Assembly: GCF_050624435.1 (NCBI RefSeq)
Contig: NC_134539.1
Location: forward strand, 146,540,025 to 146,604,024
Direction: 5' to 3'
Source: Tenrec ecaudatus
Lineage: Eukaryota > Chordata > Mammalia > Afrosoricida > Tenrecidae
DNA length: 64,000 nucleotides
Shown piece after piece: positions 14,101 to 22,706 of the stretch (within the stretch, counting starts at the first letter, position 1; every line of letters begins with the position of its first letter). The notes beneath the pieces are model-generated. The model saw only the letters and a list, made by a program, of their open reading frames with translations. It had not been told where the DNA came from and made no database searches. Both the position numbers and the translations under genes were made by a program.

Positions 14101-14722
14101 GGGTGGAGAGAGAGGCTCTGTAGCAGAAGTAAGAGGGAGCGTACCCCACCTCCCCCCGTGTGCCCACTCACGTCACATTTTGGGCACAGGGTCAACCCCA
14201 CTGGAGCAGTTAGCTAGTTGATAAAGGAGCCGCCTCATCTCACCACCCTGAAGCTCCAGGTCCAATTCTGTTAGCGACTCTCTCCCACCTTTTCCCTTGT
14301 GCGCACTTTGGACCCTCATTGCCAGGAGTCGTTGGTGGGTTTCGGGCTGTGCATTTTCCCAGTGTGTCATCCAGATTCACCGTCTTTGTCAGATCCCATC
14401 TCTTCTCTCTTTCTAGTCCAGTGCCCCTCTTTGTTGAGTAGCAGACGATCACTTCCTCACTTGGTTCATGGAATCTGGATGCTGATGTTGTTCTCTGGCT
14501 GGAACGGTCTTGTGCTGGCCGTTAACATCTGTTTCCTGCTTGTTTGTTGTTGTTGCTGTCTCCCAGGCCTTGTTGAGGTGGATTGAAGAGGAACCTGCCG
14601 ACGTCCCTGGAAGAACACCAAAGCCTGCCCGTGAGGAGGCTGCGAATTGGCCAGAACGGATGGCAGTCTTCAAGGAATGGAAAGAGTGGATAGTCAAATG
14701 CCTTGCTGTTCTCCAGAAATAA
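605..14722 (+). CDS. AMZ2: AMZ2, archaemetzincin-2 zinc metalloprotease; complete six-exon coding region
   Basis: Coding exons are 605-887, 1596-1769, 1905-2033, 10346-10509, 13584-13760 and 14567-14722, joined at GT/AG sites with intron phases 1,1,1,0,0. The joined frame is 1083 nt, 360 residues plus TAA, the length I know for human AMZ2. The zinc site [11 protein letters not shown] (about residues 254-264) fits HExxHxxGxxH with Glu255 as general base. It is followed by the archaemetzincin cysteine set, Cys265, Cys270 and the CPIC pair (289-292), which bind a second zinc in this family. AMZ2 is regarded as a soluble aminopeptidase-like metalloprotease; its natural substrate is poorly known. 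No frameshift or stop interrupts the frame and all metal ligands are present, so it is probably functional. The long intron 3 (8.3 kb) contains most of the repeats and a KDM2B retrocopy. Family assignment is very secure; the start rests on similarity to the human N-terminus. Confidence 0.97.
1049..1480 (-). mobile_element. LINE 3'-end fragment (L1-like), AMZ2 intron 1
   Basis: The T-rich start (poly-A read backwards) is followed by gggggcttttacatctctta and a diverged version of the 3' UTR seen at 18.8, 32.2 and 54.0 kb. This is an older copy than those. Confidence 0.75.
1596..1769 (+). CDS. AMZ2: AMZ2 coding exon 2
   Basis: The acceptor is accacag at 1589-1595 and the donor GTGAGT starts at 1770. 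The exon encodes the stretch from [15 protein letters not shown] to NLQIHAG, keeping phase 1 on both sides. Conserved Tyr and Trp positions match the AMZ2 N-terminal region. Confidence 0.95.
1905..2033 (+). CDS. AMZ2: AMZ2 coding exon 3
   Basis: The acceptor is ttcaaacag and the donor GTATGC starts at 2034. The exon encodes the [11 protein letters not shown] to FGQASLTDG segment, including the family-typical ITMIDLYP-like strand (here [14 protein letters not shown]). An intact 129-nt exon preserves phase 1. Confidence 0.95.
2614..2812 (+). repeat. AfroSINE, nearly full length
   Basis: It begins ggagccctggtggcttagtg with the A-box-like head, has ggttcgaaaccacc as B box at about 2669, and ends in tcgacttgttggcagtgag. 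Flanking agaccctgt copies (2602 and 2827) look like its target-site duplication. Confidence 0.9.
2900..2995 (-). mobile_element. Short LINE 3'-end fragment
   Basis: It reads aaaatcattttattgggggc followed by the cacaatccat tail. Only about 95 bp survives; the sequence matches the start of the 54.0-kb element. Confidence 0.75.
2996..4200. other. AMZ2 intron 3, no recognised feature
   Basis: Ordinary intronic sequence; I see no exon, RNA gene or clear repeat in it. Confidence 0.5.
4203..4640 (-). mobile_element. RTE/BovB-type LINE 3' fragment
   Basis: The plus-strand reading starts tgtcaggtgccattgagtca, the RTE 3' end in reverse. Minus-strand translation gives degraded reverse-transcriptase C-terminal text ending in [10 protein letters not shown]. 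Stops and frameshifts show it is dead. Confidence 0.8.
5233..7370 (-). pseudogene. KDM2BP: KDM2B processed pseudogene (5'-truncated), antisense inside AMZ2 intron 3
   Basis: Read on the minus strand, fragments in shifting frames follow the C-terminal half of the histone H3K36 demethylase KDM2B in order. First is the CxxC zinc-finger region ([13 protein letters not shown], about 7215-7170), then the acidic/PHD part, and the KRKRKYEKP and [12 protein letters not shown] linker (6829-6119). The F-box region ([20 protein letters not shown]) and the leucine-rich repeats ([26 protein letters not shown]) follow, ending [15 protein letters not shown] with a stop at 5235-5233. It is continuous with no introns across a region that spans many exons in the parent, so it is a retrocopy. 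The JmjC half is absent. In-frame stops (one right after GCPWRMK in the CxxC region) and frame shifts make it non-coding. The 5' edge is uncertain: recognisable KGKLGP-like sequence begins near 7345, and beyond it lies RTE-like DNA. Confidence 0.92.
7375..8635 (-). mobile_element. RTE/BovB LINE fragment, interrupted by a SPIN-like element
   Basis: From about 7510, read on the minus strand, it matches the RT region also present at 39.9-40.0 kb (gctgcaatccttgatcttca at 7531). It resumes after the hAT insertion (7703-7893) and continues to about 8632 with the 3'-half signature. The stretch 7375-7510 is not securely assigned. Confidence 0.7.
7703..7893 (-). mobile_element. SPIN-like non-autonomous hAT element
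   Basis: Terminal inverted repeats read cagtgggtctcaccc at the left and ggagacccgctg at the right, with the internal signature cgacccccaaaggagttgcg. The length is 191 bp. The flanking 8-mers TTCTAGCG and CTCTAGTT agree at 5 of 8 bases and share the CTAG core typical of this family's targets. It landed inside an RTE fragment. Confidence 0.85.
8640..8770 (+). mobile_element. RTE/BovB LINE fragment, opposite orientation
   Basis: Plus-strand sequence with catgtgaaagttggacaaaa (8694) corresponds to the RTE segment that encodes the YGCESW-like motif. It abuts the minus-strand fragment ending at about 8635. Confidence 0.7.
8784..8902 (+). repeat. MIR (ancient tRNA-SINE) fragment
   Basis: The text cctccatttcttcattctca followed by agggttgtgatggtcgttaa tracks the MIR 3' half, including ggcacttgctaagagcttga. 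Confidence 0.6.
8905..9380. other. Unassigned, probably retroelement-derived, stretch
   Basis: The sequence has the look of a LINE or LTR 3' region (TATAAAAAACTCACACACCCC near 9277) but I cannot place it in a family. Confidence 0.35.
9545..9745 (-). mobile_element. RTE/BovB LINE fragment
   Basis: The string ttgagcgccttcctcttttt (9664) and gcacgatgcccttggtaaag match the same part of the RTE as 8430-8490 and 39370-39425. Confidence 0.75.
10346..10509 (+). CDS. AMZ2: AMZ2 coding exon 4
   Basis: The acceptor is ccctgcag (ends 10345) and the donor GTGAGT starts at 10510. The exon encodes [13 protein letters not shown] through [13 protein letters not shown], just ahead of the catalytic exon. It lies 8.3 kb after exon 3 because the intron is swollen by retroelements. 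Confidence 0.95.
11138..11171 (+). repeat. (TG)n microsatellite
   Basis: Seventeen uninterrupted TG dinucleotides in AMZ2 intron 4. Confidence 0.95.
11597..11679. mobile_element. Mariner-like mini-element (MITE)
   Basis: It is flanked by TA and palindromic at its ends: gggggcttccaaaaagtcat at the left pairs with ttttccacgaatattttgag and gcccc at the right. With about 80 bp it can hold no transposase. Confidence 0.7.
11838..12033 (+). repeat. AfroSINE, diverged
   Basis: The middle reads ctccacgggagaaatctgag and the 3' part cagaaacccagggggcagtc; the head is degraded. Confidence 0.65.
12034..12565. other. AMZ2 intron 4 with a poly-C run
   Basis: No exon is seen. A homopolymer C run (12311-12326) is a likely length-variable and assembly-sensitive site. 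Confidence 0.5.
12566..12742 (-). repeat. AfroSINE, minus orientation
   Basis: It runs from aaacccacggccgtcgagtg to caccaaggctcc, with good preservation of the middle region. Confidence 0.8.
13250..13370 (+). repeat. MER5A-like ancient hAT-Charlie fragment
   Basis: The text acatttggagacattttcag, followed by gtgagtagaggccagggatg, is characteristic of MER5A. Confidence 0.65.
13584..13760 (+). CDS. AMZ2: AMZ2 coding exon 5, catalytic zinc-site exon
   Basis: The acceptor is ttgtctcgcag and the donor GTACGG starts at 13761. The 59 codons carry the whole metal-binding core: [11 protein letters not shown], then the paired cysteines ending in CPIC. Compared with the human [11 protein letters not shown], the only change inside the motif that I can see is Leu to Met at a non-ligand position. 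Confidence 0.97.
14567..14722 (+). CDS. AMZ2: AMZ2 terminal coding exon 6
   Basis: The acceptor is ctgtctcccag (ends 14566). The exon encodes [10 protein letters not shown] through the conserved C-terminus [16 protein letters not shown] and ends in TAA at 14720-14722. Confidence 0.95.
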   Translation, partial: ALLRWIEEEPADVPGRTPKPAREEAANWPERMAVFKEWKEWIVKCLAVLQK

Positions 14723-14741
14723 GGACCTTCAGATAGGAGTA

Positions 14742-14752
14742 ATTAAAATAAA
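14742..14752 (+). terminator. AMZ2: AMZ2 polyadenylation signal
   Basis: Overlapping ATTAAA (14742-14747) and AATAAA (14747-14752) lie 20-30 bases after the AMZ2 stop codon, giving a very short 3' UTR. Cleavage would be expected near 14770. Confidence 0.8.
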
Positions 14753-14759
14753 ATACTTG

Positions 14760-15690
14760 CATATTATGCTTTCATTTTGGCAGTGCAGCTCACTGGAGTC
14801 AGCCATAGGCGGTCCCCGGGAGTGCCCTGGTTCCCGTGAGTGTCCTGGCCAGGTGACAGAGTAGAGCCTGTGTTAGAGGCCCAGCCCTGACCCACAGCAT
14901 GTGTGCTCTATCCTTTGGCTTGTAGCTGGGCCTGTGGCCGCCACACCCCCTATCCCTCCCTTACCTGGGTTTGCATATCACAAGAGACTCAAAATAGCCA
15001 TCACAAGTGAGGAAATAACACTTTACACATTGCTGTCTCTGTCCCTGGGCAAGATCATTAGTCACCATGCATCCGAGGGGGTTGGGGTTCAGTTTTTAGA
15101 AGCTACACTCAGCTCTGAGAGGCCTGGCCACGTGGTGAGCTGGTGGGGTGAGGGGAGCGTCTCTGACCACTCTACTCCCATCCTTCCTGAGAGCCTCCCC
15201 TCTCCCTGGGGAGGTGCCCACTTGTCTCATCATCTGCTGTCAGTTATCCCCAAAAAAGCAATAGCTAGTGGTGGTAATTACCAGTGTAAACACATGCCCG
15301 TCTCTCCAGAGTGACAGTTACAGTGGCACCCACGTCCACCACAGCAGCCAAGTTGGGTGGGGGTTGCATTTGACTTCTCAGCAGTTAACAGAAATGCACA
15401 GTCATTGGATCAGTTGGGGGGGGGTCTGCTAGTAGTTGGGTCCGTGGGACTTAGGCTTGTGAAGCTCTTACTCTTTCTATAGATTTAGAGCAGGTCGGGG
15501 TTATTCCTGTTCCACTAATCTCTGTCTTGCTGCTTTTTCTCAGAAAGTGTTTCTTTGAAGGGGGTGGGCGTGGTGGGGACGGTGGGATGCCCACAATACT
15601 GTGGGGAGCATGAGGCAGTGAACATCCTCCCCACTGCTTCCGGGGAAGCCAACTGCTTCCCCAGCGGTTGACCGGGGCGGTCATCATAGG
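14760..15690. other. Intergenic region downstream of AMZ2, no recognised gene
   Basis: Contains a G-rich run (15415-15423) but no motif that I can assign. Confidence 0.5.
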
Positions 15691-15699
15691 TGGCACAGG

Positions 15700-16130
15700 T
15701 GCTACTGGTTGGTGCTGATGAGTCGGTTCCAACTCACAGTGACCCCACACACCACAGAGGGCGACACTGCCACCCCTGAGCCATGTTCACAGCTGCTGCC
15801 ATGTTGGGGTCCATTGTGGCAACAAGTGTGTCAGTCCGTCTGGTTGAAGGTCTTCTGTTTTGATAACCTTTTACCAAACATGATGTCCTCTAGAGACTGG
15901 TCCCTTCTGATAGCATGGCCAAAGCACATCAGTTGAGGTCTTGTCATCTTCGACTCCCAAGGTGTCCTCCTTCCAACATAGGCTGGCTGGTCTTGTGGCA
16001 GTCCATGGGGATAGTCACCATTCCTCACCAACACAGCGTTCAAGTGCATTCATTCTTCAGTCTGCCATGGTCATTGTCCAGCTTGGGCTGCCCATGAAGT
16101 GCTTGGAAATAGCAGTGGTGAGCATCACAG
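15700..16130 (-). mobile_element. RTE/BovB LINE 3' fragment
   Basis: It starts ggtgctgatgagtcggttcc, the RTE 3' end reversed. Then ccaaacatgatgtcctctag and tagcatggccaaagcacatc match the coding 3' third. Confidence 0.8.
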
Positions 16131-16760
16131 GCTAGCCGTCTGGCAGGGAAGGTTTCACGGCCTTACTGAAGGTCACTCAATGCTAGCAGATTACATCCCC
16201 CGCGATCCCATCTCACCATGACAATTGTGTTCTTGGTATTCAAGAAAGGTCATTTTTTTGTGAGGGGCTGGGGACTTTGAAATCAAAATCACATTTTCAT
16301 GGCTGTCATTTCTGCTGTGTGGTTGGAGGCACAGTTTATAACAGCCCATCATTTTTCTCTCCGTCACTTTCCTGCCTGATGGCTCTGTAGGTCCTTTTAG
16401 GAAATGGTGACTTGCCGTTCACATTAGACAGAGGAGACCAGGTCACTCTGAAAGTTGGAGCTTGGACTTTGATAGGTTTTGTTAGGGCTTATTTTAATTC
16501 ATCCTTGCGTAAGACACTTCTAATGTCAGGTGTATTTGTGTTTCTCTGATTCTCCTGCAAGATCAGTACAGTTTCAGTCCTTTAGTTCCATGTTCAGTTA
16601 CCCACCCAAGAGAACTTAGATTTTGCTTGGTTTCAAAGTTGGGGGCTAGGAATTTGGGGACGATGGGTTATTTGTGCCCTGCTGTGTCCTGTTAGACCAG
16701 GAAGACAAACGCACACACAGACAAGCACACACGTCAACATCTCACTCGGTGCCCTTGAAA
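16131..16760. other. Intergenic, no recognised feature
   Basis: Neither strand shows a recognisable exon or repeat here. Confidence 0.45.
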
Positions 16761-16761
16761 T

Positions 16762-17058
16762 GGGGCAGTGGCGGTTGAGTGGTGGAATTCTCAGTGCTGG
16801 AGATGCAAGTGTGTGTGGTTCCCGCCCACCCATCCATCTCATATGCAGCCACCTCCCATCTGCCACAGGCATCTTGCATGTTGTGGCGATGTCAAGTAGG
16901 TTTCAGCGGAGCTGCCAGACCAGAGAAAGACCTGGCGATGTGCTTGGCAGAAATCAGCCTGTGTGAACCTGAGCACAGTGCGGTGGTCCCCCGGCGATCC
17001 TGGGGATGGGACAAGAGGAGTTGGGGGCTGATGGACATGCAGCTAACAACAAGTTGGA
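16762..17058 (+). repeat. Long AfroSINE
   Basis: The head ggtggaattctcagtgctgg resembles a tRNA-derived start. The body has gtaggtttcagcggagctgc and the end has agctaacaacaagt, the tail shared with RTE LINEs that mobilise it. Confidence 0.85.
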
Positions 17059-17199
17059 ACCGGGTTTTATGTGATGGACTTTTGCTCGCAGGCATGCTGT
17101 GAAAAACCATTGCATTTACTTCTGGGAAGTTCCTCAGGGTTGGAGGCCAGTGCACGCTGTCTCCGCAGTGAAGTTTTATGCGCGCTGGTTACATCTTTA

Positions 17200-18190
17200 C
17201 ATTGAGTTGCGTTGGTAGTAGGCCTTCCTCCAAACCTGGTGCCGCGTTCTTTATATAATCCAGTTTGTCGCATGATTTGCTCAGCATACAGATTGAATCA
17301 GTTTGGCGATCAGATACAACCCCGACGCGCTCCTCTCCTGATTTTAAACCATGCAGTATATCCCCCTGTTCTGTGGCACAGCGGCCCCATGATCCACGTA
17401 CACGTTCCACGTGAGCTCAAAGGCCTGATCTGGAAGACCAGTTCTTCTCAAGGCTAGCCGTAGTCCACACAGTTGAATGCAGTTGATACTCGGACGGCAC
17501 AACCTTGCTCGCTGAAGGTGAGGAGGACCTGACTCACTTGCTGATAATGTCCAAGGATGGCAGCCACCAGTATGAATTGCCACTCAGTGTAAAGGAAACA
17601 AAAATCCTCACCCCTGGGCCAATAGGTAACATCACGGTAACTGGAGAGACGGTCAAAGTTGTCGAGGATTTCATCTTGCTGGAATCCAGTCGGCGCTCAG
17701 GGACGCAGTCATCAGAATCTAGGGACGGCTTGCATCGAGTACAGTGTATGAGACCTCCAAAGCAGTCGAGAAGCAAGGCTGTTCCTCCGAGGACTGAGAC
17801 GCACCTCAGGTGCACGTGGAAGTGGAGCACTGCAGGTGTTAGGAAGACTGGAGGGAATTGGAAGCATTTGAACCGTGGTGCTGGGGGCGAATACAGACTG
17901 CACTGTGGGCTGCCGAAAGAGCAAACAAGACCGTCCCGGGAGAAGTGCAGCCAGGATGCTCCTTAGCATCAAGGATGGTGAGACTTTGTCTCACGTGCTT
18001 TGGACATGTTATCAGGAGAGACCCATCCCTGGAGAAGGACATCATGCTTGGTAAAGCAGAGGGGCAGCAAAAAATATGGATGGACACCGTGCCTGCAACC
18101 ATGGACTCAAACAAGAACATGCCTGGTGAAGATGGCACAGGACCGGGCAGTGTTTTCTGTTGTACACAGGCACCTAGCAACAGTCAGTCT
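17200..18190 (+). mobile_element. RTE/BovB LINE with inverted 5' part (17200-17490 minus, 17500-18190 plus)
   Basis: The first 290 bp, read on the minus strand, encodes RT text in order: LRRTGLPDQAFELTWNVYVD, then NLYAEQIMRQTG-like and GLEEG. The following 690 bp is on the plus strand and continues the same open frame from LLAEGEEDLTHLL through [40 protein letters not shown] and the 3' end ggcacctagcaaca. This order, with the 5' part flipped, is what twin-primed reverse transcription produces. Both halves carry stops. Confidence 0.82.
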
Positions 18191-18237
18191 TCCTTGTTGA
18201 GAAAAAAAATAATTTGCCACTTGGTAGCAACAAGAAT

Positions 18238-18290
18238 AACCAAACTCACTACCAATGAGGCAATTCCGACTTACAGCGAGCCTTTCCTAA
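18238..18290 (-). repeat. AfroSINE 3'-end scrap
   Basis: The short stretch accaaactcactaccaatgag is the tail end of a minus-oriented copy. Confidence 0.5.
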
Positions 18291-18828
18291 GATGCAAACA
18301 AAAACCAAAGCAGATTTTACCCCACAGATGTTGACCCATTTCCCCAATAACAAATGCACGTTAAACACTGATGTGACCTGGAATATTAGTACCACTCATT
18401 GTTCTCCTGTGGCCTGGTCTCAGACTGAAGAAAGTCAAGGGGAAAACCAAGCCTCAGCATTTCACAAAGGCTTCCTTGCAGCTGTGTGAGGGGAGTTTGC
18501 CAAGATCACCCATGGTCGTAGAGGCTAGGGCGATGCACCCAGTGAAGCGCTCACTATTAGCCAAGAGGTTGGTGGTGAAGCCCACCAGAGGCAGGAAGAC
18601 TCGGAAGACAGGACTGGCGGTGTATTTCTGGCAGGGGTCCTGAAACTACAGCCTGCAGGCCACATGCGGCCCACCAAGGATGTTTATTCACGCCGCCGGG
18701 TGTTTTTGCCCCATTTGGTTTTTTATTTCAAGATAAGATATGTGCAGTGTGCATAGGAATTTAATAGTTTTTTTTTAACTATAGTCCGGCCCTCCAACGG
18801 GTCTGAGGGACAGTGAACTGGCTCCTTG

Positions 18829-21693
18829 TTTTGTTGTTTTTTTAATCGTTTTATTAGGGGCTCATACAACTCTTATCACAATCCATATACATACATCAAT
18901 TGTGTAAAGCACATTTCTACATTCATTGCCCTCATCATTCTCAAAACATTTGCTCTCCACTTAAGCCCTTGGCATCAGGTCCTCATTTTTCCCCCTCCTT
19001 CATGAACCCTTGATAATTTATAAATTATTATTTTGTCATATCATGCCCTGTCCGACATGTTCCTTCATCCAGTTTTCTGTTTTCCGTCCCCCAGAGAGAA
19101 GGTCACGTGTAGATCTTTATAATCGGGTCCTCCTTTCCAACCCACCCTCCCTCTATGTTCCCAGTATCACCATTCACACCACTGGTCCTGAAGGGATCAT
19201 CCGCCCTGGATTCCCTGTGTTTCTGGTTCCTATCTGTACCAGTGTCCATCCTCTGGTCTAGCCAGACTGCAAGGTAGAATTCGGATCATGATAGTGGGGG
19301 AGGTGGGGTGGGTAGGCGGGGAGGGAGGAAGCCTTCAGGAACTACCAGTTGCCAGTCCCCTTCTGTAGAGAGAGCTGGGCTATATGTACCCAGGCAGCAA
19401 ACAGCAAGGCAGGTCCCCAACTGTCATCAACTGTCAGTCCCCAGCTCCAGAGATGAACGTTCCAATCGTGTGGGCTTAAAGGGACCTCAACTTACAGTGA
19501 CACAGTCCACAGGCTAGGCATCCCACAGGTAGTGTACCCCTTTAAACTGAGGCACAGAACAACCAAGGTGAGGCTCACTGAGCCATTTATCCCTCTGCCC
19601 TTCAGTTAATCCTACTTGTATTTATCGGCCAGGCTGGTACAATAAACTGTCGCACTGAGCATCATCAGCTTTCTTCACCACTTTTGCTTACACACTCGCT
19701 TTGTCTTCAGCGGTTGTGTCAGGAAGGTGAGCACCATAGAATGCCAATTTAATAGAAGAAAGTATTCTTGCACTGAGGGAGTACTTGAGTAGAGGCCCAA
19801 TGTCCTTCTGCTACCTTAATAGTAAACCTATACATATATGCACATATATCTATTTCCCTATCCTCATATATAAATGTATTTGCATATATACATGTCATTA
19901 TCTAGACCTCTATAAATGCCCTTTGCCTCCCAGCTCTTTCCTCTATTTCCCTAGACTTTCCTCCTGCCTCACTATCATGCTTAGTCCCTACCAGGGTTTC
20001 AGCAATTCCTCTTGGTTACATTACCCTTGATCATGCCCAACCAGACCTCCCACCCCCAATTTGGATCACTTGTTGTTCCCTGGTCCCTGGGTTTGTTAAC
20101 ACCACTTCCTTTCTCCCCACCTCCCCCTCTATCATGTCCCCCCAGAACTGTCAGGCCCGTTGTTTTCTCTTCCAGATTGTTCATCCAGACTATCTTTTTT
20201 TAAAAAATTAATAAATCTTAATTGGGGCTCATACAACTCTTAATCACAATCCACACATACATCAATTTAGCAAAGCACCCTTATACAGTCGTTGCACTCG
20301 TCATTCTCAAAATTGGCCTTCCACTGGGGTTCCTGGAATCAGCTCCGTTTCCTTTTTTTCCCCTCCCCAGCCTATCTTATTTAGACAGACCTGCGGAGAT
20401 AATAACATGCACAAACACAAGACGGAGCAAAACCAAGCAACAATATACAACAAAACAACAACAAACCAATGACAAAACAAACAACCAAAAAAAAAAAACC
20501 AACCCACATGGAAGAAGCACACCAGCCTGTGTAATCATGAGGTATAAGGTATAAGGCATCATTAGAACAAAAAAAAAAATCTTACCAGAGTGAAGGGGGA
20601 AGTACAGAGTGGAGAACCAAAGCCCATTTGTCGGCCACTGGAGATCCCCTTACAGAGGGGTCTAGGGGAGGAGACGAGCCAGTCAAGGTGCAATGTAGCA
20701 CTGGTGAAAAATACAACTTTCCTCTAGTTCCTAAATGCTTCCTTCCTGCCCCCCCCCCCACTATCATGATCCAAATTCTACCTTGCAAGTCTGGCTAGAC
20801 CAGAGGATGTACACTGGTACAGATAGGAGCTGGAAACAGGGAATCCAGTGTTGTGAGTGGTGATACTGGGAGGGTAGAGGGAGAGTGGGTTGGAAAGAGG
20901 GAACTGATTACGAGGATCTACATGTGACCTCCCTGGGGGACGGAAAACAGAAAAGTGGGTGAAGGGAGACATCGGACAGGGCATGATATGACAAAATAAT
21001 AATTTATAAATTATCAAGGGCTCATGAGGGAGGGGGGAGCAGGGAAGGAGGGGGGAAAATGAGGACCTGATGCCAAGGGCTTAAGTGGAGAGCAAATGTT
21101 TTGAGAATGATGAGGGCAATGAATGTAGAAATGTGCTTTATACGATTGATGTATGTATGGATTGTGATAAGAGTTGTATGAGCCCCTAATAAAACGATTT
21201 AAAAAAAGAAAACAGCCCCCCCCCCAAAAAAAACACAACAAGAAAGAAAAGCTTTTAGTTAGTTCAAGGATTGTTTGTTGGTCTTTGGGAGTGTTTTCCA
21301 TTCCAGTCTGTTGGGGCACCACCCCCTGGTCCCAAAGTCCACCTTCAGCATTCCTTGGGGATCTTGCTGCTCCATTCCCTTGCTGTTCTGTTGCACCTCC
21401 TTAGTGTTTTGCCTCTGTGGGGTAGGATCAGATTGGGTGCAATTCCCACACTGTCTCTGGTGTCCTCTAGAGGTATGGGTCAGTGAGGGGCGTCATGTCT
21501 CATAGTGGGGCTGGCCATGTGATCTGTGGACTGGCTGCTCTAATTGGGGTCATGGTCTTCAAGGCCTGGGGGAACCAGGATGTGCTCCACTCCCCTCCTC
21601 CCCCTTCATCAGCACCCGTGTGCTCCAATCAGATATGTCCCTCTCCCAGAGCTGCAGATTCAATGCTGTCTTTTGAACTAAATTCTTCTGGGG
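18829..21693 (-). mobile_element. LINE 3' region (L1-like, tenrec type) inside the hAT element
   Basis: Poly-T and tcgttttattaggggctcat start a long 3' UTR read in reverse, continuing through the variant A-rich block near 20450 and resuming after a nested copy at about 21205-21693. The target duplication is tggctccttg (18819-18828) versus tggccccctg (21694-21703), 8 of 10 bases. A partial second tandem start (tcttaattggggctcataca, 20216) suggests a further insertion at 20205-20370. No intact ORF is present. Confidence 0.78.
20497..21200 (+). mobile_element. Young 5'-truncated LINE 3' end nested in the previous LINE
   Basis: Plus-oriented, from cccacatggaagaagcacac to the end gagcccctaataaaacgatt and an A-run. 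It is the reverse complement of the first part of the host copy, so the locus can form a long hairpin. The host sequence breaks in an A-rich stretch at about 20495 and resumes after 21205. Confidence 0.8.
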
Positions 21694-21769
21694 TGGCCCC
21701 CTGTTTAAAAAGTTTGAGGACCCCTTGTTGGAGACCTTAGGGAACACAGTTCTTGGCACACTGGGTGTT

Positions 21770-22070
21770 ACCCAGCGGCGGGGCCAGCCGCGTCCTCCGC
21801 CTAGCCGGCCCTGGGCACCAGGGACCAGCACGGACCTGCCCGCCCCGCTCACTCGTGTCGCAGCTTCCGGCCACCGGGCTCGCTTCCCCTGCGGCCGGCC
21901 GCGCAGTGTGGGCCCCGCCCGGGACGAGCTGCGGGACTCGGGGCGGCGAGGACGTGCGGCCACCTCCCGTGCGCAGAGCCCTCCGGAAGTCTGGCCAGTG
22001 ACGCAGTGAGTGACAACGGGCGGGCCGGGCGTGGGGAGGGGAGCGCGACCGAGGGCCGCGCAGGGCATTT
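21770..22070. promoter_or_regulatory. Small CpG-rich island between AMZ2 and SLC16A6
   Basis: About 300 bp of dense CpG (for example gcggccggccgcgc near 21892) stands out from AT-balanced intergenic flanks. A perfect plus-strand donor GTGAGT begins at 22006. By position it may match the upstream alternative first exon of ARSG that I recall between AMZ2 and SLC16A6 in human. No coding sequence is recognised. Confidence 0.45.
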
Positions 22071-22099
22071 TGATAATGGCAGTGAGCTTGGCTTGGGGT

Positions 22100-22271
22100 T
22101 TTGAGTAGCCAGTGGCGGAGTGGTTATGCGTTGGGGTGTTCCCTAACTTCAAGGTCAGCTGTTCGAAACCACCAGGCTGCTCGCCCTTAAAGAGGTGTCG
22201 TCCCAGAAACTCCCAAGAACAGCCCTACCCTCCCTGTAGGGAAGCCGGACTCTACTCAGTGGCAGTGAGTA
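22100..22271 (+). repeat. AfroSINE
   Basis: The head is agtggcggagtggttatgcg and the B box is gttcgaaaccacc; the end is cagtggcagtgag. Confidence 0.85.
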
Positions 22272-22573
22272 GCCACAGGAAAAGCCTCCAGCTGTGCGCT
22301 CTGGAGGCAGTCCCACTCCCTGCCACTCCACCTGGCCCTGTTGAAGTGTCCCCTCCTGCTCTCCAGTGGGTGAGGCCTGTTTTCTGAGGAGTCTCTGCGT
22401 GGAGACATTAAAACAACACAAGAAGAAGCAGATGAGACCAATATTAATAGATCAATTGCAGCCACGGCATCCTTTTAACATGTCCCATAAAACGAACGAG
22501 GTGGTTTTCTAATTTTGACTAACTCGTCAAATCCCGGATGTCTTGAGGATTGCACTTTGAACCTTGCTACGTA

Positions 22574-22706
22574 GTAACCTGATGGCGCAGTGGTTACTTA
22601 GTAGCCTAGCGATTACCCTTTGGCCTGCTAACTGCAAGGCCAGCAGTTCAAAAGCACTGGCTGCTCTGTGGGAGAAAGACGGCAGGGCTTGGAGGCTTGG
22701 ACCATG
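22574..22706 (+). repeat. AfroSINE, 3'-truncated
   Basis: Two partial heads in a row (gatggcgcagtggttactta, then gcgattaccctttggcctgc) suggest an internal duplication of the tRNA-like head. Confidence 0.7.

Larger units (their letters stand above)
18632..21727. mobile_element. Non-autonomous hAT element, split by a 2.9-kb LINE
   Basis: The left part starts caggggtcctgaaactacag and runs to about 18828. The right part resumes at about 21694 and ends agtttgaggaccccttg. The ends form an inverted repeat, as in hAT elements. I could not find a matching 8-bp duplication. Without the insert the element would be about 0.23 kb. It is a different family from the SPIN-like copies. Confidence 0.75.

Noticed and set aside
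18632..21727. Exact 8-bp duplication for the outer hAT element
   Set aside because: The flanks ATTTCTGG and TTGGAGAC do not match, so no duplication is claimed for this element.
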